A stretch of DNA of 64,000 nucleotides from Pseudolysinimonas kribbensis (GCF_030161895.1 NZ_BSVB01000001.1:3224001-3288000); one strand, 5' to 3'. Numbered from the stretch's first letter, positions 19,330 through 29,728 are shown. Notes: generated by a model from the letters alone, not told the origin. Numbers and translations: made by a program.

Positions 19330-20349
19330 TCACCCCACCGCCTGGGCGAACTCCGCGCTGTCGGCGAGATGCTGCAGCTCGGCCGGGATCGGGCGCCCCT
19401 TCGCGAGCATCGACGTCGCCCACAGCCGCCCGGCGCGATAGCTCGACCGCACGAGGGGCCCGGCGAGCACGCCGAGGAACCCGATGCGCTCGGCGATGTC
19501 CTTCAGCTCTGCGAACTCCTGCGGGGCGACCCAGCGCGCGACCGGCAGGTGCCGCGGGCTCGGCCGCAGATATTGCGTGATCGTGATGATGTCGGTGCCC
19601 GCGTCGTGCAGGTCCAGAAGGGCCTGCTCGACCTCGGCGCGCTCCTCGCCCATGCCGAGGATGAGGTTGGACTTCGTGATGAGACCCGCCTCCCGGGCCC
19701 GGGTCAGCACACCGAGGGACCGGTCGTAGCGGAACGCCGGCCGGATGCGCTTGAAGATGCGCGGCACCGTCTCGACGTTGTGTGCGAAGACCTCGGGCCG
19801 GCTCGCGAAGACGACGTCGAGCAGTGCCGGGTCACCGGAGAAGTCGGTCGCGAGGATCTCGACCCCGGTGCCCGGATTGGCCTCGTGGATCGCGCGCACG
19901 GTCTCGGCGTGCAGCCATGCCCCCTCGTCGGGCAGGTCGTCGCGCGCGACGCCGGTCACGGTTGCATAGCGCAGGCCCATCGTGCGCACGGACTCGGCGA
20001 CGCGGCGCGGCTCGTCGGTGTCGTAGTCGGCCGGCTTGCCGGTGTCGATCTGACAGAAGTCGCACCGGCGCGTGCACTGGCTGCCGCCGATCAGGAACGT
20101 CGCCTCGCGGTCCTCCCAGCACTCGTAGATGTTGGGGCAGCCCGCCTCCTGACAGACCGTGTGCAGGCCCTCGTCCTTGACGAGGCGGTGCAGCTCGGTG
20201 AACTCCGGACCCATCCTGGCGCGGGTCTTGATCCAGTCGGGCTTGCGCTCGATCGGCGTCTGCGCGTTGCGCACCTCGAGGCGCAGCAGCTTGCGGGCGC
20301 CGGCGTGGCGCGGGTCGCCGGGGGCGATCCCATTCGTGACGGCGCTCAT
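19330..20349 (-). CDS. lipA: Lipoyl synthase
   Basis: This radical-SAM enzyme inserts two sulfurs into octanoyl groups on lipoyl domains. The 339-residue protein has the auxiliary-cluster cysteines [12 protein letters not shown] and the radical-SAM motif CTRRCDFC, followed by [16 protein letters not shown] and [14 protein letters not shown]. The ATG at 20349 overlaps the stop of lipB by four bases, so the two are translationally coupled. The neighbouring sucB and lpdA encode a lipoylated enzyme and its partner, so this is a functional neighbourhood for 2-oxoacid dehydrogenase assembly. Confidence 0.96.
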   Translation of the reverse strand: MSAVTNGIAPGDPRHAGARKLLRLEVRNAQTPIERKPDWIKTRARMGPEFTELHRLVKDEGLHTVCQEAGCPNIYECWEDREATFLIGGSQCTRRCDFCQIDTGKPADYDTDEPRRVAESVRTMGLRYATVTGVARDDLPDEGAWLHAETVRAIHEANPGTGVEILATDFSGDPALLDVVFASRPEVFAHNVETVPRIFKRIRPAFRYDRSLGVLTRAREAGLITKSNLILGMGEERAEVEQALLDLHDAGTDIITITQYLRPSPRHLPVARWVAPQEFAELKDIAERIGFLGVLAGPLVRSSYRAGRLWATSMLAKGRPIPAELQHLADSAEFAQAVG

Positions 20350-21035
20350 GCGCCGACGGTCGCGGTCTGCAGGGTCGGCTCGTCGTGCAGGCTGTGCAGG
20401 CTCGGCGCGAGGTGCCGCTCGAAGCGATCCACCACGAGCGGCACGACATCGGCGGGCGTGACCGTCCGGCCGAGCTCGCGGCTGATGCTCGTGACGCCCG
20501 CGTCGGCGAGACCGCACGCGATGATCGCGCGGTAGGCGTCGAAGCCGTTGCTGCAGTTCAGCGCGAAGCCGTGCGTGGTGACGCCGTCGGCCACCCGGAT
20601 GCCGATGGCCGCGATCTTGTCGCCCACCGGCCGCCGCTCGTCGACCAGCCAGACGCCGCTGCGGCTCTCGACGCGCACGCCCGGCACGCCGAGCTCCTCC
20701 AGCACATCGATCAGCATCCCCTCGAGCCGCCGCACGTACGCGACGACGTCGATGGGGTCGGCCAGCCGCACGATCGGGTAACCGACCAGCTGACCGGGGC
20801 CGTGCCAGGTGATCTTGCCGCCGCGATCCACGTCGATGACGGGGGTGCCGTCGACCGGCCGTTCCTGCGGTTCGGTCCTCTTGCCCGCGGTGTACACCGA
20901 CGGGTGCTCGAGGAGCATCACGGTATCGGGCGCCCGGCCGCTCGCGACGGCCGCGTGCAGGGCACGCTGCCGGTCGAGGGCCGTCGAGTACGGCACGGAG
21001 TTGGCGCTTAGCCCCGTGTCGACGTAGTCGACCAT
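20346..21035 (-). CDS. lipB: Octanoyl-ACP:protein N-octanoyltransferase
   Basis: This enzyme transfers octanoate from acyl carrier protein to lipoyl domains, upstream of LipA. The 229-residue protein has [17 protein letters not shown], the catalytic Lys in [22 protein letters not shown] and the catalytic Cys in IIACGL. TAGGAT ends six bases before the ATG on the minus strand, so it is probably leaderless. It is divergent from the pseudokinase gene and overlaps lipA by four bases. Confidence 0.95.
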   Translation of the reverse strand: MVDYVDTGLSANSVPYSTALDRQRALHAAVASGRAPDTVMLLEHPSVYTAGKRTEPQERPVDGTPVIDVDRGGKITWHGPGQLVGYPIVRLADPIDVVAYVRRLEGMLIDVLEELGVPGVRVESRSGVWLVDERRPVGDKIAAIGIRVADGVTTHGFALNCSNGFDAYRAIIACGLADAGVTSISRELGRTVTPADVVPLVVDRFERHLAPSLHSLHDEPTLQTATVGA

Positions 21036-21139
21036 GTTCCGATCCTAGGCGGCGTCCTCCACCTCCTCGTTCGGGCGCACCGTCCACCCGGTGAGGCGGT
21101 CTCGGATCGGGCGCATCGACGGCGGATCAGGCTGGTCGG

Positions 21140-22558
21140 GTGGACGATGGGCAGGAGATCGGCGGGTACCGCGTGCTGCGACGGCTCGCGGTCGGGGCGC
21201 GCAGCACGGTGCTGCTCGCTTACGACGGCGAAGGAGCCGACGGCGTCGTGCTGAAGGTGACACCGGCCGACGACCCGGCGGCGCTCCGCGAGGCGGCGGC
21301 GCTCGATCGGGGCATGGGCGATCACGTCGTGGCGCTGCTCGACGCCTGCGCGGACGACGACCGGCTCGCGCTGGTGCTGCCGCGGCTGCCCGGCCCGGAC
21401 CTCGCACGGCTGCTCGCGGACCGCACCGAGCTGGAGGGCGGTGAGGCCGTCACGATCCTCGCCCCGCTCGGTGCGACCGTCGGCCGGCTGCACGCCCGGG
21501 GCGTGGCGCACGGGGCGCTCGACGCCGGGTCCGTGCTCTTCGACGTCGACGGTGCGCCCGTGCTCATCGGGTTCGGCGCGGCGTCCGCCTTCGACGCGGA
21601 CCTTCCGGAGGTCGGGCTCGAGGGGATCGCCGGCGTCGCGAGCGATCGGACCGGGCTCCGCGCCCTCGCGGCGACCGTGCTGGGCCGCGTCGGCGGCGAC
21701 CGCCGTGCGGCAGCACGGCGCCTGCTCGCGCGGCTGGCGAGCACGCCGGATGCCGCGCTCACCGGTGTCCTTGCGTCGGAGCTCTTCGACGTCGCCGCGG
21801 CCCTGCCCGTGCGATTCGCCGACCCGTCACCGCCGCTCGGCGGATCGGGCGGGCGCCTCGTGCCGGTCTCCGCGCCCGTGGCGCCGGATGACGGCGCACC
21901 GCGCCCCGGGTGGACGGGGCGCGTCGAAGCCCTGCTCGACCGATCGCCCGCCGCCGAGGTGAAAGCGGCGGCGCTGCGACGGTGGTCGGGGCTGCCCGCC
22001 GCCCGCCGCAAGCTGCTGCTCGCGACCGGGGTGGGGGCGCTGGCGTTGATCGTCGCCGTCGTCGCGATCCCGAGCGGCCCCGCACCCGGCGCCGCGGCGG
22101 GTGCCGTGGCTCCGTCGGGGTCGCCGACGCGGTCCCACCCGGGTCGTGCATCCGCCTCGCCCCGTCCGGCGGCGAGCGACGATCCCGTGCGGGGCGATGA
22201 CCCGGTCGCCGCGGCGACGGCGCTGCTCCGGGGGCGCGAGCGATGTCGGCGGGAGCTCTCGGTGCTGTGCCTCGACGACGTCGACCAGGACGGGTCGTCG
22301 GCCGCCCTGACGGACCGGGATGCCATCCGCGCGGCGCAGGACGGTGGTGAGCTGGCCACCGATCCGCTGCCCGCGTCGGCGGAAGCGGCGGCACGGCTCA
22401 CCGAGCGGCTGGGCGGCTCGGCGCTGGTCGGGCTCGGCGGGGGAGCGTCGATCCTGCTCGTGGACGGCGCGGACGGCTGGCGGATACGCGACATCCTGCC
22501 GGCGCCGGCGGTGACGCCGGCAGTCCCGCAGACGCCGACGCCGCCACCCGGAGGATGA
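21140..22558 (+). CDS. Membrane-anchored protein-kinase-like pseudokinase
   Basis: This 472-residue protein has an N-terminal kinase-like domain (about 1-225), a single membrane helix (about 293-310) and a Pro/Ser-rich linker leading to an extracellular domain. The ATP-binding Lys survives in VVLKV, but the glycine loop is degenerate (AVGARSTV), the catalytic HRD loop reads VAHGAL with no Asp, and the DFG position reads IGFGAA. It should therefore not phosphorylate. It may work as a scaffold or sensor. The start is a GTG with CAGGCT ending six bases upstream. It is divergent from lipB and convergent with sucB. The extracellular part resembles no family I recognise. Confidence 0.75.
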   Translation: MDDGQEIGGYRVLRRLAVGARSTVLLAYDGEGADGVVLKVTPADDPAALREAAALDRGMGDHVVALLDACADDDRLALVLPRLPGPDLARLLADRTELEGGEAVTILAPLGATVGRLHARGVAHGALDAGSVLFDVDGAPVLIGFGAASAFDADLPEVGLEGIAGVASDRTGLRALAATVLGRVGGDRRAAARRLLARLASTPDAALTGVLASELFDVAAALPVRFADPSPPLGGSGGRLVPVSAPVAPDDGAPRPGWTGRVEALLDRSPAAEVKAAALRRWSGLPAARRKLLLATGVGALALIVAVVAIPSGPAPGAAAGAVAPSGSPTRSHPGRASASPRPAASDDPVRGDDPVAAATALLRGRERCRRELSVLCLDDVDQDGSSAALTDRDAIRAAQDGGELATDPLPASAEAAARLTERLGGSALVGLGGGASILLVDGADGWRIRDILPAPAVTPAVPQTPTPPPGG

Positions 22559-22583
22559 CGGCGTCGGTCGACGGTGAGACGGA

Positions 22584-24197
22584 TCAGATGCCGAGCTGGC
22601 CCTCGAAGTCGGCGCCCTCGAGACGCTCCTTGACCGCGCCGAGGAAGCGGGCGGCGTCCGCGCCGTCGACGATGCGGTGGTCGTACGAGAGCGCGAGGTA
22701 GACGATCGAGCGGATCGCGATCGCGTCCGTGCCGCCCTCGCTCACCACGACCGGCCGCTTCGCGACGATGCCCGTGCCGAGGATCGCGGACTGGGGCAGG
22801 AAGACGATCGGGGTGTCGAACAGCGCGCCGCGCGATCCCGTGTTGGTCACGGTGAAGGTGCCGCCGGCGAGCTCGTCGGGCTTCAGGCGGTTGCCGCGCG
22901 TGCGCTCGGCGAGGTCCGCGATCTGCTTCGCGATGCCGGCCAGGTCGAGCTCGCCCGCATCCCGGATCACCGGGGTCAGCAGACCGCGCTCGGTGTCGAC
23001 CGCGATGCTGATGTTCTCGTGATCCGGATAGACGATGCTGTCGCCGTCGACCGTCGCGTTGACGATCGGGAACGCGCGCAGGGCCTCCGCGGCGGCGAGC
23101 GTGAAGAACGGCAGGAAGTTCAGCTTGACGCCGGTCTTCGCCTGGAAGTCGCCCTTCACGCGGTCGCGCAGTGCCGCGACCTTCGTCACGTCGACCTCGA
23201 CGACGGTCGTGAGCTGCGCGAGCGTCTGCATCGAGACGACGGCCCGCTCGGCGACGACCTTGCGCAGGCGCGACATCGGCACGGTCGTGCCGCGCAGCGC
23301 GGAGACCTCGGCCGGCTGGCGCGACGCGGCGTCAGCCTCGGCGGGAGCGGCCGGGGCTGACGGAGCCGTCGCGGCATCGAGCACGTCCTGCTTGCGGATG
23401 CGGCCGCCGACGCCGGTGCCGGAGACGGCGGAGAGGTCGATGCCCTTCTCGTTCGCCAGCTTGCGCACGATCGGGGTGACGTAGCCGGCGTTCGGAGCGA
23501 CCGCCGGAGCGGCGGGCGCCGCGGCCGCGGGAGCTGCGCCGGCCGGAGCCGCTGCAGCCGGAGCCGGCGCGGCAGCGGGAGCTGCCGCTGCGGGAGCCTC
23601 TGCGGCCGGGGCGGGCGTCGCGGGCGACGTGCCGGCGGGCGCGGGGGCAGGAGCAGCTGCGGGTTCGGGAGCGGGCTGAGCCGGCTCGGCCGGCTGGGCT
23701 GCGGGTTCCGGGGCGGGCTGGGTGGTCTCCGCCTGCTGGGCCGCGGTGGCGGGCTGCTCCGCCTCGACGGGCTGCTCGGTCGACGGGGTCGCCGTCTCGG
23801 CCGGCGTCGGCTGCGGGGCCGGGACGGTCTCCTGGGCCTGCGCGGCCGGCTGCTCGGCGGGTGCCGCCGGAGCCTCGGGGGCCGCGGCGGGCTGCGCGGC
23901 CTCGGCCGGTGCCGCCTCGGCCTGCGGGGCGGCCTGCGGAGCCGCCTCCTCACCGCCGGAGCCGTCGCCGATCGTGACGAGCGCCGTGCCCACCTCGACG
24001 GTCTCGTCCTCCTGCACGAGGATCTGCTCGATGACCCCGGCGACCGGCGACGGGATCTCGGTGTCGACCTTGTCGGTCGAGACCTCGAGCAGCGGCTCGT
24101 CGACCTCCACGCGGTCGCCGACCTTCTTGAGCCAGCGGGTCACCGTGCCCTCCGTGACGCTCTCCCCGAGCGCAGGAAGGCTGACGGATTCGCTCAT
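22584..24197 (-). CDS. sucB: 2-oxoacid dehydrogenase E2 (dihydrolipoamide succinyltransferase type)
   Basis: This is the acyltransferase core of a 2-oxoacid dehydrogenase complex. The 537-residue protein has one N-terminal lipoyl domain (lipoyl-Lys in STDKVDTEI, near residue 43), a very long Ala/Pro-rich swinging linker (about 80-230), an E3-binding domain (VTPIVRKLANEKGIDLSAV) and a catalytic domain with the active-site motif DHRIVDG near the C-terminus. Only one lipoyl domain is present, whereas many actinobacterial homologues have two or three. The lpdA gene lies just upstream in the same direction, 44 bases away. Whether it serves the pyruvate or the 2-oxoglutarate complex cannot be decided here. 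Confidence 0.9.
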   Translation of the reverse strand: MSESVSLPALGESVTEGTVTRWLKKVGDRVEVDEPLLEVSTDKVDTEIPSPVAGVIEQILVQEDETVEVGTALVTIGDGSGGEEAAPQAAPQAEAAPAEAAQPAAAPEAPAAPAEQPAAQAQETVPAPQPTPAETATPSTEQPVEAEQPATAAQQAETTQPAPEPAAQPAEPAQPAPEPAAAPAPAPAGTSPATPAPAAEAPAAAAPAAAPAPAAAAPAGAAPAAAAPAAPAVAPNAGYVTPIVRKLANEKGIDLSAVSGTGVGGRIRKQDVLDAATAPSAPAAPAEADAASRQPAEVSALRGTTVPMSRLRKVVAERAVVSMQTLAQLTTVVEVDVTKVAALRDRVKGDFQAKTGVKLNFLPFFTLAAAEALRAFPIVNATVDGDSIVYPDHENISIAVDTERGLLTPVIRDAGELDLAGIAKQIADLAERTRGNRLKPDELAGGTFTVTNTGSRGALFDTPIVFLPQSAILGTGIVAKRPVVVSEGGTDAIAIRSIVYLALSYDHRIVDGADAARFLGAVKERLEGADFEGQLGI

Positions 24198-24241
24198 CGG
24201 TGATGCTCCTTATTCGTGGTGCTGTTCAGGGTAGTCCGGCC

Positions 24242-25614
24242 TCAGATCGCGTGGAGCGGCTTCCCGGCGAGTGCCAGGAACGCCTCACCGAGCGCCTCGT
24301 TCTGGGTGGGGTGCGCGTGGATGTACGGGGCGATGTCCTCGGGGTAGGCCTCCCAGCCGACCGCGAGCTGGGCCTCGCCGATGAGCTCGCCGACGCGGGC
24401 GCCGATCATGTGCACGCCGACGACGGGCCCGTCCTTGACGCGCACCACCTTGACCGAGCCGGACGTCTCGAGGATGTGGCTCTTGCCGTTGCCGGCCAGG
24501 TTGTAGTCGTACGCCACGACCTGGTCGTCGCCGTAGGTCTCCTTGGCCCGGGCCTCGGTGATGCCGACCGATGCGACCTCGGGGTCGGAGTAGGTGACGC
24601 GCGGGATCGTCGACTCCTCGAGGCGGATCGGGTTCATGCCCGCGATCTCCTCGGCGACGAAGATGCCCTGCAGGAATCCGCGGTGGGCCAGCTGCAGGCC
24701 CGGGACGATGTCGCCGACGGCGTAGACGCCGGGCACGTTGGTCTGCAGCCGCTCGTCAGTGAGCACGAAGCCGCGGTCCATGTTCACGCCGACCTCTTCG
24801 TAGCCGAGGTTCGCGGTGACCGGACCACGGCCGACCGCGACGAGCAGGACGTCGCCGTCGAAGGTGGCGCCGTTCTCGAGCGTGACGTGCACGCCGTTCT
24901 CGTCCTGGCTCGCGCTCTGGAAGCGCACCCCGAGGCTGAACTCTATGCCGCGCTTGCGGAACGCCCGCTCGAACTGCTTGCTGACCGACTCGTCCTCGTT
25001 CGGCACGAGGTGCGGCAGCGCCTCGATGATCTGCACGTCCGCACCCCACGAACGCCAGACGCTCGAGAACTCGACGCCGATCACGCCGCCGCCGAGCACG
25101 AGCGCCTTCTTCGGCACGGTGTCGAGGTTCAGCGCCTGCTCGGAGGTGATGATCCGGCCGCCGATGTCGAGGCCGGGCAGCGAGCGCGAGTACGACCCGG
25201 TCGCCAGGATGACGTTCTTACCCGTGACCGTCACGTCGCCGACCTGCACGGTCGTCGGGGAGGTCAGGCGCCCTCGCCCTCGATCGTGGTGATGCCGCGG
25301 GCCTTGATCAGCCCCTGCAGGCCCTTCCACTTGCTCGAGACGATGCTGTCGCGGTACTGCGCGACCCCGGCCAGGTCGATGCCCTGGAGCGTGGCCTGCA
25401 CGCCGTACCGGGCGGCATCCCGCGCATGATCGGCGATCTCGGCGGCGTGCAGCAGCGCCTTCGTCGGGATGCACCCGACGTGGAGGCACGTGCCGCCCAC
25501 CTTGCCCTTCTCGATGAGGCCCACGGTGAGGCCCAGCTCGGCGGCCCGGAGCGCGGCGGCATAGCCCCCGCTTCCGGCGCCCAGCACGACAAGGTCGAAG
25601 TTCTGCTCGGACAC
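24242..25614 (-). CDS. lpdA: Dihydrolipoyl dehydrogenase, E3 (frameshifted)
   Basis: This flavoprotein reoxidises dihydrolipoyl groups with NAD+. The joined protein of 457 residues has the FAD-binding LVVLGAGSGGYAAALRAAELG, the redox disulfide GGTCLHVGCIPTK, the NAD-binding ALVLGGGVIGVEF and the C-terminal catalytic HAHPTQNEALGEAF. The frame breaks at the CCC run at 25271-25273 (GGG on the coding strand); one G restores EGEGRLTSPTTVQVG. The start is a GTG at 25614 with AGGGAGA upstream. It lies between pepA and sucB in one direction and belongs functionally with sucB, lipA and lipB. Confidence 0.95.
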
Positions 25615-25711
25615 CCGGCATCTCCCTGTGCATGAAGCGAGGTGAGCACCGCGCAAGGGGGTGGCGTCGCGGTGCGGACGAAACGACAGAGGATTTCTGC
25701 CGCCAACAACC

Positions 25712-27214
25712 CTATCCCTTCCGGCTCAGGCTTTCCGTGAGCGCGATGAGGGTGCGCACGGTCGATCCGGTCGGGCCCTTGGGCGTGAACCCGTACGGGC
25801 CGCCGCTGTTGTTGGCGACGCCGGCGATGTCGAGATGGGCCCACGGGATCGGCCGGGCGTCGGCGCCGTCGCCGCGGGTCGGCACGAAGTGCTGGAGGAA
25901 GGTCGCGGCGACGAGCATGCCGCCCGTGGTCACGCCGGGGCGCGAGTTCACGATGTCGGCGACGTCGCTGTCCAGGATGCTGCGCAGCTCCGGCGGGATC
26001 GGCATGGCCCACGCGGGCTCGGCCGCATCCGCACCGGCGTCGAGCACCCGCTGGACGATCTCGTCGTCGCCCATCACCGGCGTCACCCGCTCGCCCATCG
26101 CGACGCGCGCCGCGCCGGTGAGGGTCGCGACATCGAGGATGAAGTCGGGGTCGTCGTCGGCCGACGCACCCAGGCCGTCCGCGAGCACGAGCCGGCCCTC
26201 GGCATCCGTGTTGAGCACCTCGACCGTGCCGCCGCCGAACATGGTGAGCACGTCGTTCGGCCGCATGGCGCTGCCGGAGGGCATGTTCTCCGCGACGCAG
26301 AGCCGCGCGGTCACCTCGACCGGCAGGCCGAGCCGTGCGATCGCGAGGGTCGCGGCGAGCACGACCGCGGCCCCGGTCATGTCGTATTTCATGCCGACGA
26401 GCCCCGTCGCCGGCTTGAGCGTGATGCCGCCCGAGTCGTACGTGATGCCCTTGCCGACGAGCGAGATGCGGCGCTCGGCGCCGGCAGGGCGGTAGCGCAC
26501 GACCACCAGGCGCGGCGGTCGCACCGATCCCGAGCCGACCCCGAGGATCCCGCCGAAGCCGCCCTCGTGCAGCGCCGCCTCGTCGAGCACCTCGACCTCG
26601 ACCGGGAGCCCCGCTGCGAGCTCCTGCGCGCGCTCGGCGAGCGCCTGCGGGTAGAGGTCGTTGGCGGGGGTGGATGCCAGATCGCGCACCGTGTGGACGG
26701 CCGTCGCGACCGCCGCGGCGTGCTCGACGAGAGCGGGGGCGTCGAGCCCGGACGCCGCGTGCACGACGATCTCGGCGACGGGTCGCTTGGCGGAGGCCGC
26801 CTTGGCGGCGGAGCGGTACGTGGTGAACGACCACGACCCGAGCGCCGCGCCCTCGAGCACCGCCGCCGCACGCTCGGCGTCGTCCGCGGGCAGCGCGATG
26901 GCCACCCTGGCGGTGCCGGCGAGCTGCCGGACGGCGGATCCGGCGGCGGCCCGCAGCGCATCCACCGTGGCGTCGCCGCCGAGCCCGATGAGCGCGATCG
27001 GCGGCGCACCCTCGATGAGGGCCGGAAGCCGGCGCAGTTCGTCGGGCGCTCCGGTCGTACCGATCGAGGCGAGTGCCGCGGAGATCGCGCCGAACGCGTC
27101 GTCGTCCCGCGCGAGGCGCGGTCCGTCGTCACCCGAGAGCACCCCGAGCACGAGGACGTCGGCGTCGGCCGAGAGCGGGGAGGCGGAGACGAGCGAGAGT
27201 GCGGGAACGGCCAT
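25712..27214 (-). CDS. pepA: Leucyl aminopeptidase (M17)
   Basis: This cytosolic metallo-aminopeptidase of 500 residues removes N-terminal amino acids from peptides. The catalytic half has GKGITYDSGG, the metal-binding VAENMPSGSAMRP, the family signature NTDAEGRLVLADGL at about 335 and SRPGVTTGGMLVAA. I chose the ATG at 27214; another lies three codons upstream. It is upstream of lpdA in the same direction and divergent from the PAC2 gene. It is intact. Confidence 0.94.
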   Translation of the reverse strand: MAVPALSLVSASPLSADADVLVLGVLSGDDGPRLARDDDAFGAISAALASIGTTGAPDELRRLPALIEGAPPIALIGLGGDATVDALRAAAGSAVRQLAGTARVAIALPADDAERAAAVLEGAALGSWSFTTYRSAAKAASAKRPVAEIVVHAASGLDAPALVEHAAAVATAVHTVRDLASTPANDLYPQALAERAQELAAGLPVEVEVLDEAALHEGGFGGILGVGSGSVRPPRLVVVRYRPAGAERRISLVGKGITYDSGGITLKPATGLVGMKYDMTGAAVVLAATLAIARLGLPVEVTARLCVAENMPSGSAMRPNDVLTMFGGGTVEVLNTDAEGRLVLADGLGASADDDPDFILDVATLTGAARVAMGERVTPVMGDDEIVQRVLDAGADAAEPAWAMPIPPELRSILDSDVADIVNSRPGVTTGGMLVAATFLQHFVPTRGDGADARPIPWAHLDIAGVANNSGGPYGFTPKGPTGSTVRTLIALTESLSRKG

Positions 27215-27294
27215 GCCGATCACGCTATCCCCGTGTTCGCTCTGGGCATGACGGGCGGCCCCTCCGGCTCCGGCGACCGGCGGGCCCGGCGACC

Positions 27295-27300
27295 TAAAAT
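27295..27300 (+). promoter_or_regulatory. -10 of a leaderless promoter for the PAC2 gene
   Basis: TAAAAT ends six bases before the ATG, so transcription should begin at or next to the start codon. It is a clear example of the pattern described for many genes in this window. Confidence 0.6.
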
Positions 27301-27306
27301 CGACGC

Positions 27307-28218
27307 ATGAGCGACCCGCGCGGACTGTACGACCTCACGTTCGAGGCCGCCACCGTGCCCACCGGGCTGCACCTCGTCGCGGGCCTGACCGGATTCTCCG
27401 ACGCGGGAGCGGCCGTGGGCCAGTTCAGCGAGTACCTGCTCGAGAACCTCGAGGTGCGCGAGATCGTGACCTTCGACGCCGACGAGCTGCTCGACTACCG
27501 CGCGCGCCGTCCGATCATGACCTTCGTGCAGGACCACCTGACCGAGTACAAGCCGGCCAAGCTCTCCCTGTATCTGGCGAAGGACGAGCTCGGCCAGCAG
27601 TTCCTGCTGCTGACCGGATTCGAGCCGGACTTCCAGTGGGAGCGGTTCAGCCAGGCGATCATCCAGCTCGTGCAGCGTTACCAGGTGAAGGACACCACCT
27701 GGGTGAACGCGATCCCGATGCCGACGCCGCACACCCGCCCGATCGGCGTCACGGTCAGCGGCAACCGCACCGACCTGATCGACGCGCTGTCGATCTGGAA
27801 GCCGTCGACCCAGCTGCCCTCGAACGCCCTGCACCTGGTGGAGTACCGGCTCTCGGAGCTCGGTCACCCGACCGCCGGGTTCGTGCTGCTCGTGCCCCAC
27901 TACCTCTCCGACACCGAGTACCCGATGGCCGCCGTCACGGCGCTCGAGAGCATCAGCGCGGCCACCGGCCTGATCTTCCCGACCGACCGGCTGCGCGAGG
28001 AGAACCGCGAGTTCATCGCGAAGGTCGACGACCAGGTCGAGAACAACCAGGAGCTCCAGCGGCTCGTGGGCACCCTCGAGGCGCGCCACGACAGCTACAT
28101 GGAGGAGAATCCGATGCCCTCGCCGCTCGTCGACGAGAGCGGGGAGCTGCCGAGCGCCGAGACGATCGCCGCAGAGCTCGAGAAGTTCCTCGCCAACCGG
28201 CGCGACGACGACCGCTGA
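27307..28218 (+). CDS. PAC2-family protein
   Basis: This 303-residue protein belongs to the PAC2 (proteasome assembly chaperone-like) family found in most Actinobacteria. It has LVAGLTGFSDAGAAVGQFSEYL near the start, the central GIPMPTPHTRP-like INAIPMPTPHTRPIGVTVSG, and LVPHYLSDTEYP. The bacterial members are not proven chaperones. The acidic C-terminal tail is probably helical. No proteasome genes are in this window, so the neighbourhood gives no clue to its job. Confidence 0.85.
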   Translation: MSDPRGLYDLTFEAATVPTGLHLVAGLTGFSDAGAAVGQFSEYLLENLEVREIVTFDADELLDYRARRPIMTFVQDHLTEYKPAKLSLYLAKDELGQQFLLLTGFEPDFQWERFSQAIIQLVQRYQVKDTTWVNAIPMPTPHTRPIGVTVSGNRTDLIDALSIWKPSTQLPSNALHLVEYRLSELGHPTAGFVLLVPHYLSDTEYPMAAVTALESISAATGLIFPTDRLREENREFIAKVDDQVENNQELQRLVGTLEARHDSYMEENPMPSPLVDESGELPSAETIAAELEKFLANRRDDDR

Positions 28219-28258
28219 TCGGGGCCGCCGGATGCCGGCCCGGCCCTAGCCTGGACGG

Positions 28259-29719
28259 GTGAACTCGCGCCGCGCCTGGCTGGTGTTCGGCGTGGGTGTG
28301 CTCGCGTACCTCGTCGCCGTCACGCAGCGCAGCACCTTCGGCGTCGCCGGAGTCGCGGCGACCGAGCGCTTCGACGCCACGGCCGCTGCCCTCTCGGCCG
28401 TCGCCGTCGTGCAGGTCGCGGTCTACGGGCTGCTGCAGGTGCCGGTGGGGGCACTGCTCGACCTGTTCGGCTCCCGGCGCATCCTGCTGATCGGTGCCGC
28501 CCTGATGGGGCTCGGGCAGCTCGTGGTGGCGTTCTCGCCGGTGCTGGTGCTCGCGGGGGCGGGCCGGGTGCTCGTCGGGTGCGGCGACGCGTTCACCTTC
28601 CTCAGCGTCATCCGGCTGCTGCCCGGCTGGTTCACGCCACGCCTGCTGCCGCAGCTGCTGCAGTGGGTCGGGATGCTCGGATCGCTGGGGCAGGTCGTGT
28701 CGGCCTTCCCGTTCGCGCTCCTGCTGCGCGAGTCCGGATGGCAGCTCGCCTTCCTGACCTCGGTCGCGCTCTCGGTGCTGGCCACCGCTCTCGTCGCCTT
28801 GTTCGTGCGAGCGGGCGAGCCGCTTCCCCTCACGACGCCGATTCCGGCCGGCGGGCGGCTGGTGATCCTGACCTCCGCGCTTCGCCGGCCGGGCACGCAG
28901 CTGGGCTTCTGGGCGCACACCCTGCTCGCGTCGCTGCCGAACCTGCTGAGCGTGCTGTGGGGATATCCGTATCTGACGGTGGCGGTCGGGCTGCCGATCG
29001 GCACGGCGGCGCTCACCATGGGGCTCTTCGTGGCGGCCTCGATCATCGGCGGACCGACCATCGGGTATCTCGTGGCGCGGTTCCCGTGGCGCCGCAGCAA
29101 CCTGGTGCTGGGCGTGGGCGCCCTGAGTTACGGCGCTCTGCTGGTCCTCGTGCTGTGGCCGGGCGTGCCGCCGCTCGGCGTCATCATGGCGGCGTTCCTG
29201 GCCATCGGCGTCGCCGGGCCGGGCTCGATGGTGGGACTCGACTTCGCGCGCACGTTCAACCCGTCGCATGCGGGCGGGTCGGCGAGCGGCATCGCGAACT
29301 CGGGCGGCTTCATCGGAGCGTTCGTCGGCATGTTCCTCGTCGGCGTGCTGCTCGACGCCCGCGGCGGGAAGGGCGCGGCGATCGACGTGCTGTACTCCTA
29401 CGATGCGTTCCGGATCGCGTTCCTCGCGCCCTTCGCGATCGGGCTCGTCGCCCTCGTCGGGCTCCTGATCTCGCGCCGCAGGACCCGGGCGCGGATGTTC
29501 CTCGAGGACGGAATAATCATCGCCCCGTTCTGGGTTGCACTGTTCCGACGGGTGCGCGGGGGCGTCGCGGCCCGAAAGGCACGGATGAGGGCGATGGCTC
29601 GTCGTCGACTGTGCGATAATGATTGTTCAGGACCCAGTCGGTTCCCGTGTTCGCGTCGATGTCTGGCATTCGGCGCGGGGGACTTGACATGGGTCTTAGT
29701 AATGCCCGCCGAGTGCTGA
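28259..29719 (+). CDS. Major facilitator superfamily transporter
   Basis: This is a 12-helix MFS permease. The N-terminal half has [16 protein letters not shown] and a loop [17 protein letters not shown] between helices 2 and 3; the C-terminal half ends after [23 protein letters not shown]. The substrate is unknown. The reading frame runs on to 29719, 23 bases before sigA and through its upstream region, so the last 35 or so residues are doubtful. A frame shift near 29520-29600 would end the protein at a TAA at 29617. TAGCCT ends six bases before the GTG, the leaderless layout. Confidence 0.85.
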   Translation: MNSRRAWLVFGVGVLAYLVAVTQRSTFGVAGVAATERFDATAAALSAVAVVQVAVYGLLQVPVGALLDLFGSRRILLIGAALMGLGQLVVAFSPVLVLAGAGRVLVGCGDAFTFLSVIRLLPGWFTPRLLPQLLQWVGMLGSLGQVVSAFPFALLLRESGWQLAFLTSVALSVLATALVALFVRAGEPLPLTTPIPAGGRLVILTSALRRPGTQLGFWAHTLLASLPNLLSVLWGYPYLTVAVGLPIGTAALTMGLFVAASIIGGPTIGYLVARFPWRRSNLVLGVGALSYGALLVLVLWPGVPPLGVIMAAFLAIGVAGPGSMVGLDFARTFNPSHAGGSASGIANSGGFIGAFVGMFLVGVLLDARGGKGAAIDVLYSYDAFRIAFLAPFAIGLVALVGLLISRRRTRARMFLEDGIIIAPFWVALFRRVRGGVAARKARMRAMARRRLCDNDCSGPSRFPCSRRCLAFGAGDLTWVLVMPAEC

Positions 29720-29728
29720 TCGGCGGGC
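29704..29728 (+). promoter_or_regulatory. Stable hairpin in the sigA leader
   Basis: GCCCGCCGA and its exact complement flank a 7-base loop, ending two bases before the ribosome binding site of sigA. A stem this stable in the leader of the main sigma factor gene could affect translation or message stability. It has no T-run and is in the sense direction of sigA. Confidence 0.5.

Noticed and set aside
19330..21087. LipA-LipB fusion protein
   Set aside because: The open frame upstream of the lipA ATG is an unrelated frame of lipB. The genes simply overlap by four bases.
23480..23960. The Ala/Pro-rich stretch of sucB as a DNA repeat
   Set aside because: It is coding sequence for a swinging linker with irregular units, not a tandem DNA repeat.
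29684..29689. TTGACA as the sigA -35
   Set aside because: No -10 occurs 16-18 bases downstream; that position is inside the leader hairpin.
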